From Gonocerus acuteangulatus (Eukaryota; Arthropoda; Insecta; Hemiptera; Coreidae): 64,000 nt of DNA. Location: the NCBI GenBank assembly GCA_946811695.1, contig OX328123.1, forward strand, positions 9,743,698-9,807,697, given 5' to 3'. The notes beneath the pieces are model-generated. The model saw nothing but the letters and a program-made list of their open reading frames with translations. It was not told where the DNA came from and did not search any database. Shown piece after piece: positions 56,182-64,000 of the stretch (position 1 is its first letter; the number at the start of each line of letters is the position of its first letter). A program made the translations under genes and the position numbers.

Positions 56182-56559
56182 CTAACGATTCGGGGTTATT
56201 AGGCCGTTCGCTAAGCTTGTCGATGATCTTGTTATGCCCGCAATCAATCTTGCTGCGTAGCTTCCTACGGACTGTTTAGGGCCTCTTGTTTCTCTGGCCT
56301 CTGTGAGACGTTCCCCATCCTTGAGGAAATGCGCAAGTTCGCCAACATCCCCCGAGAATTTGTCAACTTGACTAATCGCCGAGCGCATATCTTGCGCTGC
56401 TGCTGCTTTAAACTTGAGCAACTCCAGCGTTGCGGGTAAGGGTATCTGAACTTCTTCTTCTCGATGTTCATTTTGATCCGTAGTCATGGCTGTGTCACCA
56501 CCTGTAGCCATTCTGTTCTGTCTATCCTGAACAGTAAGACGGTTCCGCTTCTCCTTCAT
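56182..56559 (-). CDS. Gag N-terminal part of the gypsy element
   Basis: It begins at the first ATG after the 5' LTR (MKEKRNRLTVQDRQNRMATG) and contains 'FKAAAAQDMRSAISQVDKFS' and 'GELAHFLKDGERLTEARETR', with the Q-F-S-G...-FL pattern of Ty3-type capsids. The frame ends prematurely and continues at 56170-55871. Confidence 0.55.
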   Translation of the reverse strand: MKEKRNRLTVQDRQNRMATGGDTAMTTDQNEHREEEVQIPLPATLELLKFKAAAAQDMRSAISQVDKFSGDVGELAHFLKDGERLTEARETRGPKQSVGSYAARLIAGITRSSTSLANGLITPNR

Positions 56560-56608
56560 ACACTCCCGTAACGCGATTCACTCTGAACTATTCGGCTTTC
56601 GCCACCAC

Positions 56609-56772
56609 TTATGTGTTGGTAGACTGAAAGGACGTTTTTAAAAAAGAATAATAAGTCACAGGGGGCAAGAGAACGCACAGACTCTCTGATAACAACTGAC
56701 TTTATTTCATCCGGCAGAGGCTATATATAGCCTCAGCCTGTTTGTTTACATCTACAGTGTCTACTACTCCCC
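56609..56772 (-). repeat. 5' LTR of the gypsy element
   Basis: Followed on the minus strand after one to two bases by TGGTGGCGAAAGCC, the expected position and TGG start of a primer binding site; the tRNA was not identified. Confidence 0.9.
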
Positions 56773-56773
56773 T

Positions 56774-56776
<3 letters not shown>

Positions 56777-56809
<33 letters not shown>

Positions 56810-56866
56810 AACCACCGTTATTTTTGTGATCTACGGATTCTAAATGGTGAAGTTTTCTGGCTCCTG
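56777..56866 (+). mobile_element. Family D fragment right of the LTR element
   Basis: (TA)n (56777-56806), TTTGAACCACCGTTATTTTT and GTGATCTACGGATTC match the D blocks downstream of the core (compare 36560-36590 in reverse). It is truncated against the terminal exon of paralogue 3. Confidence 0.55.
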
Positions 56867-56867
56867 C

Positions 56868-56932
56868 TTAGCGCGTTTTATATCCATTATATCCATAGTG
56901 CCAATAATAAAAGTAGTTAATAATAACTACAC
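56868..56932 (-). CDS. Four-span membrane protein paralogue 3, putative terminal exon
   Basis: After the acceptor TGCATTAG the exon completes the phase-1 codon of 57008-57149 and reads (G)VVIINYFYYWHYGYNGYKTR, stop. It aligns with 'FFIVVVHSYYKEL' of paralogues 1 and 2 but has lost the acidic tail, and its last codons lie against a TE fragment. The polypyrimidine tract is poor, so this exon is less certain than the others. Confidence 0.5.
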
Positions 56933-57007
56933 CTAATGCATGTATGATTTTATTTAACACAATATTAGTTACAGTTATTGTAAAGTTACACCCTTTACTG
57001 GACTCAC

Positions 57008-57149
57008 CGGTTAACAATAATTTCACAAATATTAATATGGTTTTTCTCCCATTTATCCTATCGATGAGTAATGTCAATATGCTGATGAAACCCCAAAGGA
57101 TCATGGTTCCTCCGAAGACGATGAACGGCTCAATGAAAAGCGGGTTCCT
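57008..57149 (-). CDS. Four-span membrane protein paralogue 3, exon c
   Basis: Between TTTTCCAG and GTGAGT, exactly 142 nt with phases 0 and 1, identical in architecture to exon c of paralogues 1 and 2. It encodes RNPLFIEPFIVFGGTMILWG then FISILTLLIDRINGRKTILI and FVKLLLT. 'IYK|RNPLFIEPFIVF' across the intron corresponds to 'ISK|GDTIYMEPWLIL'. The conserved Pro sits at the same place. This is a diverged but evidently homologous gene on the opposite strand. Confidence 0.65.
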
Positions 57150-57329
57150 CTGGAAAATTAACAAATAATTTTGAAAAAAAGATCATATATTGTAAATACT
57201 ATTCATGACATGATAATTAAATAAAATAACAATAAATAAAAATTTTACTTCTTCCAGAAGTTTCTGTTCCTAAAAGAGGCCTAAAAACTATCCAATTTTA
57301 CCTCTTTTCCATCTTTTATTCATAAAAAA

Positions 57330-58860
57330 AAGTCAGTAGCTGTTGTCGCTGATCTTTCGAAAGCCTTTGACTTGGTAGATCATAAAATTCTCCTAAAAAC
57401 GTTGGATAGTTAAGGCTTAAGAGGATTTACTAATTCATTCATTGAATCATATCTCACAAATAGAGGTCAGTTTATAGAGGTAAATTCAAACTCTGAAACA
57501 AGGTCCTCTATACGATCTTCATCCAGAGGGGTTCCTCAAGGTTCTAGATTGGGCTCTCTTCTATTTTTGATTTTTATTAATGACCTTGTGGAGTTATTAA
57601 AAGAATTTGATGTGATCCTGTTTACGGATGACAAAACTGCATTATTTTCGGGAAAGTGTATCATTGAAATAGAAAGACATTTAAATTCCTTGCTTTCTAA
57701 ACTGAATATGTGGTGAGCAACAAATTGAAATTACATATTTTACATGAATTTCTCAAGGGGTGACGGGAGTAACCACCAACTAAAAGTAGGGCCAGGAGAT
57801 GAGAAACTACAAAAAATAGTTGTAAGTTCTTAGGAGTTATTTTGGACGAGCACCTTAGTTGGTTACCTCAAATAAAAACCATAAATTCGAAAACCATCAA
57901 AGCCGTTTATAAGCTCAAACAGTTGAAAACTGTTTTGAAAACTTCAGACCTGCTAAACGCATGTCATGGCCTTTTTGAGCCCCAACTATTATACGGAATT
58001 AGCTTATAGGGAAATTCCCAAAAGCCGAATGAAGTCCTTATAATACAAAAAAAAAAGCAATTCGGACAAAATTAAACTTAAGGAGGAACACGCCCTGTAA
58101 AAATCACTTTACAAAATTGAAAATATTATCAGTACAAGCCCTATTCATTTTAAAGGTTCTAAATATTACACAAAAAAACATCTCACATTATAAAGAAAAC
58201 ATGGGGATATTCACTCCTATGCCACAAGGCAACGTAATCTAATAGCACTGGGCAAGCACAGTACATTTTTTAAAAGGGCTTGAGTATATGACAGCAATAT
58301 TATACAATCATCGGAATTGAAGGTGGAGGAGGCAGGGCCACCACCTCTCAGAGCCGGGCCCGGGACCAGATCACGGGCCCCCACTTCTCACAGCCGTCCC
58401 CCCATTTATCAGAGCCAGAATGAAAATTCTAGTACTGTGCTATTGGGCATAATAATTTTAAAATTATTTTTATCTTCAGTTTTGAGCAAAATGAGAATAA
58501 AAGCCGACAATAGGTGCTGCAATGGTCACTTTCGGTACTTTTTTTCCAATTAGCCAGGATCGGCCCGGGCCCCCACGGAGCCCGGGCCCAGGACAACTGT
58601 ACCCGGTTGTCCCCCCCCCTTGTGGTGGCCCTAGGAGGAGGATAAGAAGTTGTTTTCCAAAAAATTTAAGAATTACCTGGCAAAACATCCATTTTATGAA
58701 GTTAACGAATTTTTTTCCACCAAATAACTCCTGGCACATTCATTGCTCTAATTACTACAGACATTTTTGTTATTTGTTTTATTTAATTTATTGTATGGCA
58801 ATGGAATATTGTAAAATTGTTCCATTGAGATATTTTATTTATTGTTAAAATCTTTAAATG
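57330..58860 (+). pseudogene. Non-LTR reverse transcriptase pseudogene in the paralogue-3 intron
   Basis: Frames read VAVVADLSKAFDLVDHKILL (RT motif with catalytic Asp), RGVPQGSRLGSLLFLIFIND, ILFTDDKTALF (catalytic DD, first residue changed from the usual YADD/FADD) and KFLGVILDEHLSWLPQI. Internal stops occur (for example near 57407 and 57714). The C-terminal part is split by a 301-bp MITE and resumes after it. Resembles Jockey/CR1-group LINEs; no endonuclease domain remains. Confidence 0.85.
58333..58633. mobile_element. GC-rich hAT-type MITE, 301 bp, 8-bp target duplication
   Basis: Ends CAGGGCCACCAC... and ...GTGGTGGCCCTA with GGAGGAGG on both sides (58325-58332 and 58634-58641). The subterminal regions are rich in GGGCCCGGG palindromes. 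The interior is AT-rich. When the element and one GGAGGAGG copy are disregarded, the reading frame of the host LINE continues without a shift. Confidence 0.9.
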
Positions 58861-59694
58861 TCTTGACATTCCTGTCCTGTTCAGTGCTTTTCCAATTTAT
58901 TAATATGTATGATCACAAAAAAAAAACAGTTTGTTGACTCTTTTCTCACTGAGTAAAAATCTCACAGTTTTTAGTGAAAAGTAAAACAATATTTTATACT
59001 TATTTTATTCCTGAAAAATTGATATTACCCAGGAAGTCTCATGAGTATATGTAGCTTTTAAACGAATTTTCTATTTGCCAAAATGTACCACGAACTTGGT
59101 GCATTTAGGTTGTGAAGATATCTGTAATGGAGCTCTCCGCATAGTGTTACCTAAAAGTATATGTTTTGAAGTTGATTTCATATAAATTTCACACAGGGCG
59201 TGCACAGCCTAATAAAATGAAGCGATGCGATTATTTTACGAAAAATGAGTTTACCGTTACTATTTCCTGCAGAGAGTTGTTGAACACTTTGTGATAGCAA
59301 GTAACTGAACTTTTACAGTGAGATCTATCTAATATCTCCTATAAAAAGGTCAAAATGTATTCGTTATAAGCGAAAATTTTAATAATAAGAAATACGTCGA
59401 GACCAATTAACTGTATTACATTGTCTGTTAATTTATTCAACTCAGCACTCAAAAATACATTTGGAAAGATACATTCCATCGAATTGGCAGTGGTCTCATT
59501 CGACTCAGCTCTACAAAATACCTTAAAAACGACACCAAAATCAGAAAGATTCAAGTACCTAAAGGTTTTTTTCCCAAAATCGGGCGTTTGGCGCCACTGT
59601 GCGTAGGTACAACTGCTTAGGTGACCTTATAAACTAGTAAATATTAATACAATGCAATGTTTATAAGCTAATAATAATTTTTTTTTATAATTAC
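58861..59694. other. Intron b-c of paralogue 3, right part
   Basis: AT-rich. A TE-like end ACAGTGAGATCTATCTAATA at 59317 and a CGCCACTGTGCG word at 59591 may delimit a small DNA transposon; nothing coding recognised. Confidence 0.35.
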
Positions 59695-59777
59695 CTTGTA
59701 AATGCCAACTAACATTAGGCTGGTGAGTAATATAATGAGAAAAATTCCATTTAGTTCAAATTGATTTCTAAAAAATA
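59695..59777 (-). CDS. Four-span membrane protein paralogue 3, exon b
   Basis: Between AAATTTCAG and GTAATT, exactly 83 nt with the same phases as exon b of paralogues 1 and 2. It encodes (x)FFRNQFELNGIFLIILLTSL then MLVGIYK, the second membrane span, aligning without gaps with (S)FIRDEFIVAMVYSVILYSVV LFYGISK. A nearer AG (59768) would break the frame, which supports this acceptor. Exon a of this gene was not found between 59778 and 64000. Confidence 0.6.
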
Positions 59778-59844
59778 CTGAAATTTGAAATTAATATTAT
59801 TCTAATAGTATATGATAATTATATAAAATATGAAATAATAATCA

Positions 59845-59935
59845 AAAAGTCCGACTCGCAGGACCTCCGCCCCCTTAGCGCGTTTGCTCACTGTCATTGA
59901 TATGCAATCTGCAGAGAACAACCTCCAGTAGAAAA
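59845..59935 (+). mobile_element. Family D 5' end fragment
   Basis: AAAAAGTCCGACTCGCAGGA CCTCCGCCCCCTTAGCGCG matches the D 5' terminus. Confidence 0.5.
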
Positions 59936-60127
59936 TATTTCAAAAACTTAAAATTTTGACGATTCCATCTCTCTATATGTTAGAAGTTTTGAAATTTGTA
60001 AAAAGGAATCTGCATCTGTTGAAGTCGAGGGGGGGGGGGTGTTACATTCCTATTCGACAAGGCAGGCTAGGAATTTAGAAATAGAGCAGCATGCAACCTG
60101 CTTTTATTCAAAAGGCTTGATATCAGG

Positions 60128-60469
60128 CTATACCATATGAAATGTCAGTTTTGGACTTCCTTCAAATGTCTTGAAACTGTCGTGGCTCCTACTCCGAGTT
60201 CTTTGGCTAGTTCTTCTAGTGCTTTTTGAAGGACAAGCTTCAACCCTTTCTTTCAGGTGGTCATTGTCAAGCTTGGTTTCTGGCCTTCCTCGCTCCTCGT
60301 TCTCAAGGTCAAAATGCCCACTTCGAAACCTGGAAAACCACCGGTAAACAGTTCGTTCATTCACCGTTCCCTCCCCGAACGCCGTGTTAATGTTCATACA
60401 CGCCTCAGCAGCTCTATGACCGAGCTTAAATTCATAACGAAAAATAATAGGGATTTCCGTAGAAGTCAT
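60128..60469 (-). pseudogene. Mariner transposase N-terminal remnant
   Basis: 113 codons; after ...LDNDHLKERVEACPSKS the frame shifts relative to mariner. The LDNEERGRPETK-type word occurs once (LENEERGRPETK), giving the pre-expansion state of the array at 39897. Confidence 0.8.
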
Positions 60470-60600
60470 AATTTAAGTTTAATTTTTTTCTCAGAGGATC
60501 GTTCTCACAACACAGTACGCAAGTTACTGATTAAATAATAGGAATAAAAGAGCTTTAATTCTATATGAATAACAATGATGTTTGTAAATAATGAAATAAA

Positions 60601-61665
60601 AGTCCGTCACGCAGGAGCTGCATAACTAAGCACTTTCCTCAGAATTTGGGTAGTGTAGACTGCTTTCCAGAACAATTTGCTTAAAATATCCTACATAAAT
60701 AAAATAAAAACGTGAATAGTTCTCATTTTGTAATGAGTAACTGATCAATAATTAATTTGCATCCAGAGTTATGTTTACACATGGTACCTACTACACTACG
60801 TAATAAATACAAAAAAACCTCATATTATCGTATTTTGATCTAACGCAGGAACAGGATACAGTCACTCTAGTGGTATAAAGCGCTCCTTGCGGCGGCTTTG
60901 TGAACCTACGTCTGCCGGCTTTTCTATTCAAATATACTACAAATTAAACCCCCGCTTTCCGATTGACCGATTCAGCTCATTTTTACAACACTTCTTTCTC
61001 ATGAGTTACCCACGACGTATACATCGTTTCGTTACAATACAGCAGAAATTACGACCGGTATGAGTATATTAGGAATTTGGGTCCGGAGTAAACCCCCCTT
61101 TCTAATGAACTGATTTAGTTTCTTTTTACAACAAATATTTACCTGTAGATTACCACTACGAATACCGAGTTTCGTCGAAATATACCAAAAATCACGGCTG
61201 GTAGTGGCGAATTGGTATTGTGGGTCCGGAGTAAACCCCCCCCCCCTCCTAATGAACCGATTTCGTTTATTTTTACAACACATATTTACCTGTGGATTAG
61301 CACTACGAATACCGAGTTTCGTCGAAATATACCAAAAATCACGGCTGGTAGTGGCGAATTGGTATTGTGGGTCCGGAGTAAACCCCCCCTTCTAATGAAC
61401 CGATTTAGTTCATTTTTATATCTCACTTTTCTCTCTACATTAACACTACGAATACCAAGTTTCGTTGAAATATAACAAATATTACGGCTGATATAGTCAA
61501 ATAAGTGTTTTGGGTTCAGGGTAAACCCCCCCTTCCGGTGGACCGACTTTAGTGGTTAACGAACTCGTTCAATCGTTTGCTAATTTAATGCTATATACCA
61601 AGTTTCGTGACGAAAAAACAAAAACTCTGGCCGCTATCGTGTTAACAGACACATATATATATATA

Positions 61666-61727
<62 letters not shown>

Positions 61728-61859
61728 TATATATAAATTTTAACGGGGGTCATTTTCGGTGTCTACTAGGTAGGATCGATAAAGATTTGAAGAAATTTTT
61801 CAAAAATTCCGTCATGAGTCCAACCTCAATAGCTACTTTCCTTCGGAGGAAAGTGCTAA
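60601..61859 (+). mobile_element. Family A (DINE/HINE-like) element, full length, nested in mariner
   Basis: AGTCCGTCACGCAGGAGCTG, CTAAGCACTTTCCTC, subunits with GGTCCGGAGTAAACCCCC, (TA)n core (61653-61727), AACGGGGGTCATTTTCGG and hairpin ACTTTCCTTCGGAGGAAAGT + GCTAA, in the same order as the copy at 29787. The mariner at 39541 shows the uninterrupted site (about 39600). Confidence 0.75.
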
Positions 61860-61925
61860 AAAATGGGGAAGGGTTAAATCGCAAAGTAAACAAAACTGAC
61901 ATTTCATACGGTACAGCCTGATATA

Positions 61926-62283
61926 TAATGCAGCAATTATTTACAACTTCTTCCTAGGAAAATAAAATAGAAAAATATGCTACATTTATATGCAAATGTA
62001 AAGACATTATTTCAGAAATGAATGTTAACACGATTAGAGATTTTTTTTTTTCATAATTTATGGACTTATTTTAATATAATAAAATTATATACAAATAAGA
62101 ACTTATTTGTATATAATTTTATTTTAATTTATGATTTACTAATGTCAAATTTTTAATTTTTATATTATTGCTTATATTAGTGATATGTACTTGTTTTTAT
62201 TTAAAAAAAAATGCTATATGCTATGTTATTTATTATAATTTTAAGGTAAAAGTTAGGATATCAAGGCATTAGTTACCAAGAAA
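61926..62283. other. AT-rich intergenic DNA
   Basis: Contains an inverted pair AAAATTATATACAAATAAG / CTTATTTGTATATAATTTT at 62080-62122. Nothing else recognised. Confidence 0.4.
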
Positions 62284-63097
62284 TCTACTATATATTTGTC
62301 AAATACCACTCACTCACTGACCTATCATCGCCCAGCCTAAACCCGTTGACAGAAGATTTTGAAATTTTGCATGGACACTCCCTAAAAAACGTAGACACTC
62401 GCTAAGAAAGGATTTTTTGATATTCGAATATTTAAGTATTTTTTAGAGGGGTTTGAAGTTTTAGTTGGTTAGAGCATGAAAGCCTTGGAGGCATGCGTTG
62501 CTAGGACGATAACAGAACAGCTGTTATTGTTCTATATCTATTTCATAGTATTATTTTTAATTGCGAATAATTTCAACTACCCAGACCATGAATTTCTAGA
62601 AATAGACTGTGCTTTTTTCCCTCATAGAGTTAATGCTGTACCTGGTGATGGTCCATCCGAGGTAATAATATTGCACAGCCTCCTCACCCATCAGCATCCC
62701 CAATCAGCACACTTGTTGATAATGCTCGCAAATATAATGTGTCTTTCCAAATGACATCTTGGAAACATAAATTTTAAAATTTTAGCTTCCATTTATTACT
62801 GACAACGAATTTCTACCGGTACGGGTTAAACTTCTATTGCTGGTAACCTATAGATAAAGGGTTATCTCTAGGTTATCTGTTTCTTGACACTGGTCCGGAG
62901 TGCCCCGTGTCAAGAAACATTACACTTTTATTACTTATCAATTGATGAATAGCAAATAGTATGACGGGAACCGTGCAATAATAAGCTACACAAAATTAAA
63001 GAAAGCGTAGCGAAGTAGCGTTAATTTTGATGATACATTATTTAAAACCATTAAATAACTACTTATCTGCCGTGACGAAGCACGGGTATTCAGCTAA
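62284..63097 (+). mobile_element. Non-autonomous Helitron (family C), copy 3
   Basis: Starts TCTACTATATATTTGTC after an A and ends with hairpin CCGTGACGAAGCACGG, GTATTCAG and CTAA before a T, the Helitron signature (A^TC...CTRR^T). Shares body sequence with 8391-9772 and 31107-31896. 814 bp, non-coding. Confidence 0.8.
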
Positions 63098-63519
63098 TGT
63101 TTTATAAGTTTAAGTAGTGTAAGAGACTTTAAATGTTATGTTTGTGTAAGCAGCCGGATTTTGAATTGTATTGTTGGTTTTTTTTTTTTTTTTTTACTTG
63201 TCCAATTTTCAAATATTTGAATTTCTGGAAATATATCTATCTATCATTTGTGAAGGTTGGAATAGAAACAGTTATTGTTTGTTTTGATAATTTTTGGTAA
63301 ATTTATTAAGCACCAAATCCCACGACATCGTAAAGATAAATGAAAAAAGTTCTATTATGGTCCCAAAAACGAAGGTATTCGGCATCTTCAACTTCCGCTC
63401 GCTTTGACAGACAACAAAACATTGTTTCTCGTTTTACGTATGACATTTTAATAAAAAGTTCATCTTTATGCCTTAAGGAGGTACGACAATAACACGCAAT
63501 AAAAAATTGAGCAAAACAA
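63098..63519. other. Intergenic, T-rich
   Basis: T run at 63179-63195; no exon for paralogue 3 recognised. Confidence 0.35.
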
Positions 63520-63810
63520 ATAAAAAAGTCCTACTCGCAGTAGCTGCGTCATCTTAGCGTGGTTTCGATCATATCCCTAGTGCCAAATGTAAAAGCATAG
63601 AAGCAGTTCTTCGTGCTTCAATAAGGCGCAAAAAAAGGACACTGATAGTGTAATCAGCGGAAACGACTTCCCATGCCTTCTCAACGCTCGCTCTAGGAAA
63701 ACACTATTACCAATATGAAAAATAACCAAGTCAAAAGTGAGTCAAACAGAGACAAAAAAAAACGTCCAAAAGATCAAAACTAACTCTTTAGAATATTTAT
63801 TTATTTAGGG
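63520..63810 (+). mobile_element. Family D 5' portion (forward)
   Basis: AAAAAAGTCCTACTCGCAGT AGCTGCGTCATCTTAGCGTG and ATATCCCTAGTGCC match the 5' end at 51248; GTGAGTCAAACAGAGACAAA and AACTAACTCTTTAGAA continue the body. It fades out near 63810. Confidence 0.55.
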
Positions 63811-64000
63811 CTTCAAAATTGATCATTCTACCTTCGTTAGTTTCAAGTCATTACCTGTAATAAATAAAAGATACGGAGGAACATAACTGGAAACAAAATA
63901 TTAATTATTAAAGAATCTACTAAAATATTAATTTAGGTGAACATTGTCACCACCAGCAAAACTAAAGGATATGTTTGATTGTTATACTTGTAATTTTGGA

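Larger units (their letters stand above)
53136..56772 (-). mobile_element. Compact Ty3/gypsy LTR retrotransposon, 3.64 kb
   Basis: Two 164-bp LTRs (53136-53299 and 56609-56772) differ at only two positions, and TAAC flanks both outer ends (53132-53135, 56773-56776), so this is a complete and fairly young insertion. Minus-strand order: gag with a zinc knuckle, aspartic protease (DSGST), reverse transcriptase (YMDD), RNase H, then a 156-codon ORF, polypurine tract (AAAGAGGAG) and 3' LTR. No integrase (HHCC, DD35E or chromodomain) was seen, and there is no room for one. Several frameshifts break the coding region, so this copy is probably not competent. It sits in the TA core of a D-family element. 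Confidence 0.85.
60117..61925 (-). mobile_element. Internally deleted mariner with nested family A element
   Basis: Terminal repeats TATCAGGCTATACCATATGA (60119) and the inverse of TCATACGGTACAGCCTGATA (61905). The minus-strand frame 60469-60128 has the first helix-turn-helix (MTSTEIPIIFRYEFKLGHRA ... TVYRWFSRFRSGHFDLENEE) and jumps to the second one; the catalytic domain is deleted at nearly the same place as in the mariner at 39541, so both descend from one deletion derivative. The 5' UTR is interrupted by family A at 60601-61859. Confidence 0.85.

Overview
This is a eukaryotic, visibly AT-rich nuclear window, most likely from an arthropod. Exons are short, split by phase-consistent GT-AG introns, and sit in a sea of transposable elements (TEs). 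The genes point to an animal: a phosphoserine phosphatase exon, and three paralogues of a small four-membrane-span protein resembling the arthropod DUF4728 / pasiflora / fire-exit type. A caligid copepod (sea louse) is a candidate host because of the mariner abundance and repeat style; that is inference, not something the sequence proves.

Layout. 1-3650: a LINE remnant, a pogo-like TE end, and the 5' part of a minus-strand phosphoserine phosphatase gene with two perfect CRE motifs upstream. 4150-16960: no gene; a mariner-type foldback element, non-autonomous Helitron-like elements, a ~3.8 kb near-perfect palindrome and a tRNA-headed SINE. 17145-32110 and 34565-50590: two copies of a tandem segmental duplication of about 15 kb, each carrying four matching exons (103, 83, 142 and 77 nt) of a plus-strand four-span membrane protein gene. 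The introns have since received different TEs, so each copy acts as a natural empty site for insertions in the other. 51250-56870: a Helitron-like element interrupted by LINE pieces and by a complete small Ty3/gypsy LTR element (164-bp LTRs, 4-bp target duplication) with gag, protease, reverse transcriptase and RNase H but no visible integrase. 56868-59777: a third, minus-strand paralogue of the membrane protein gene, with exons of 83 and 142 nt plus a terminal exon. 57330-58860: a LINE pseudogene cut by a GC-rich hAT-type MITE. 60117-64000: an internally deleted mariner carrying a nested Helitron-like element, then a Helitron and a further Helitron-like 5' end.

How it fits together. The only genes supported are phosphoserine phosphatase (last step of serine synthesis) and the membrane-protein cluster. 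Everything else is TE-derived. Two related Helitron-like families (called A and D here) share the layout of DINE-1/HINE elements: 5' end, subterminal inverted repeats, a (TA)n core and a 3' hairpin followed by CTAA. They account for most of the long TA tracts. No first coding exon was found for any of the three paralogues, so their N-termini are incomplete here.
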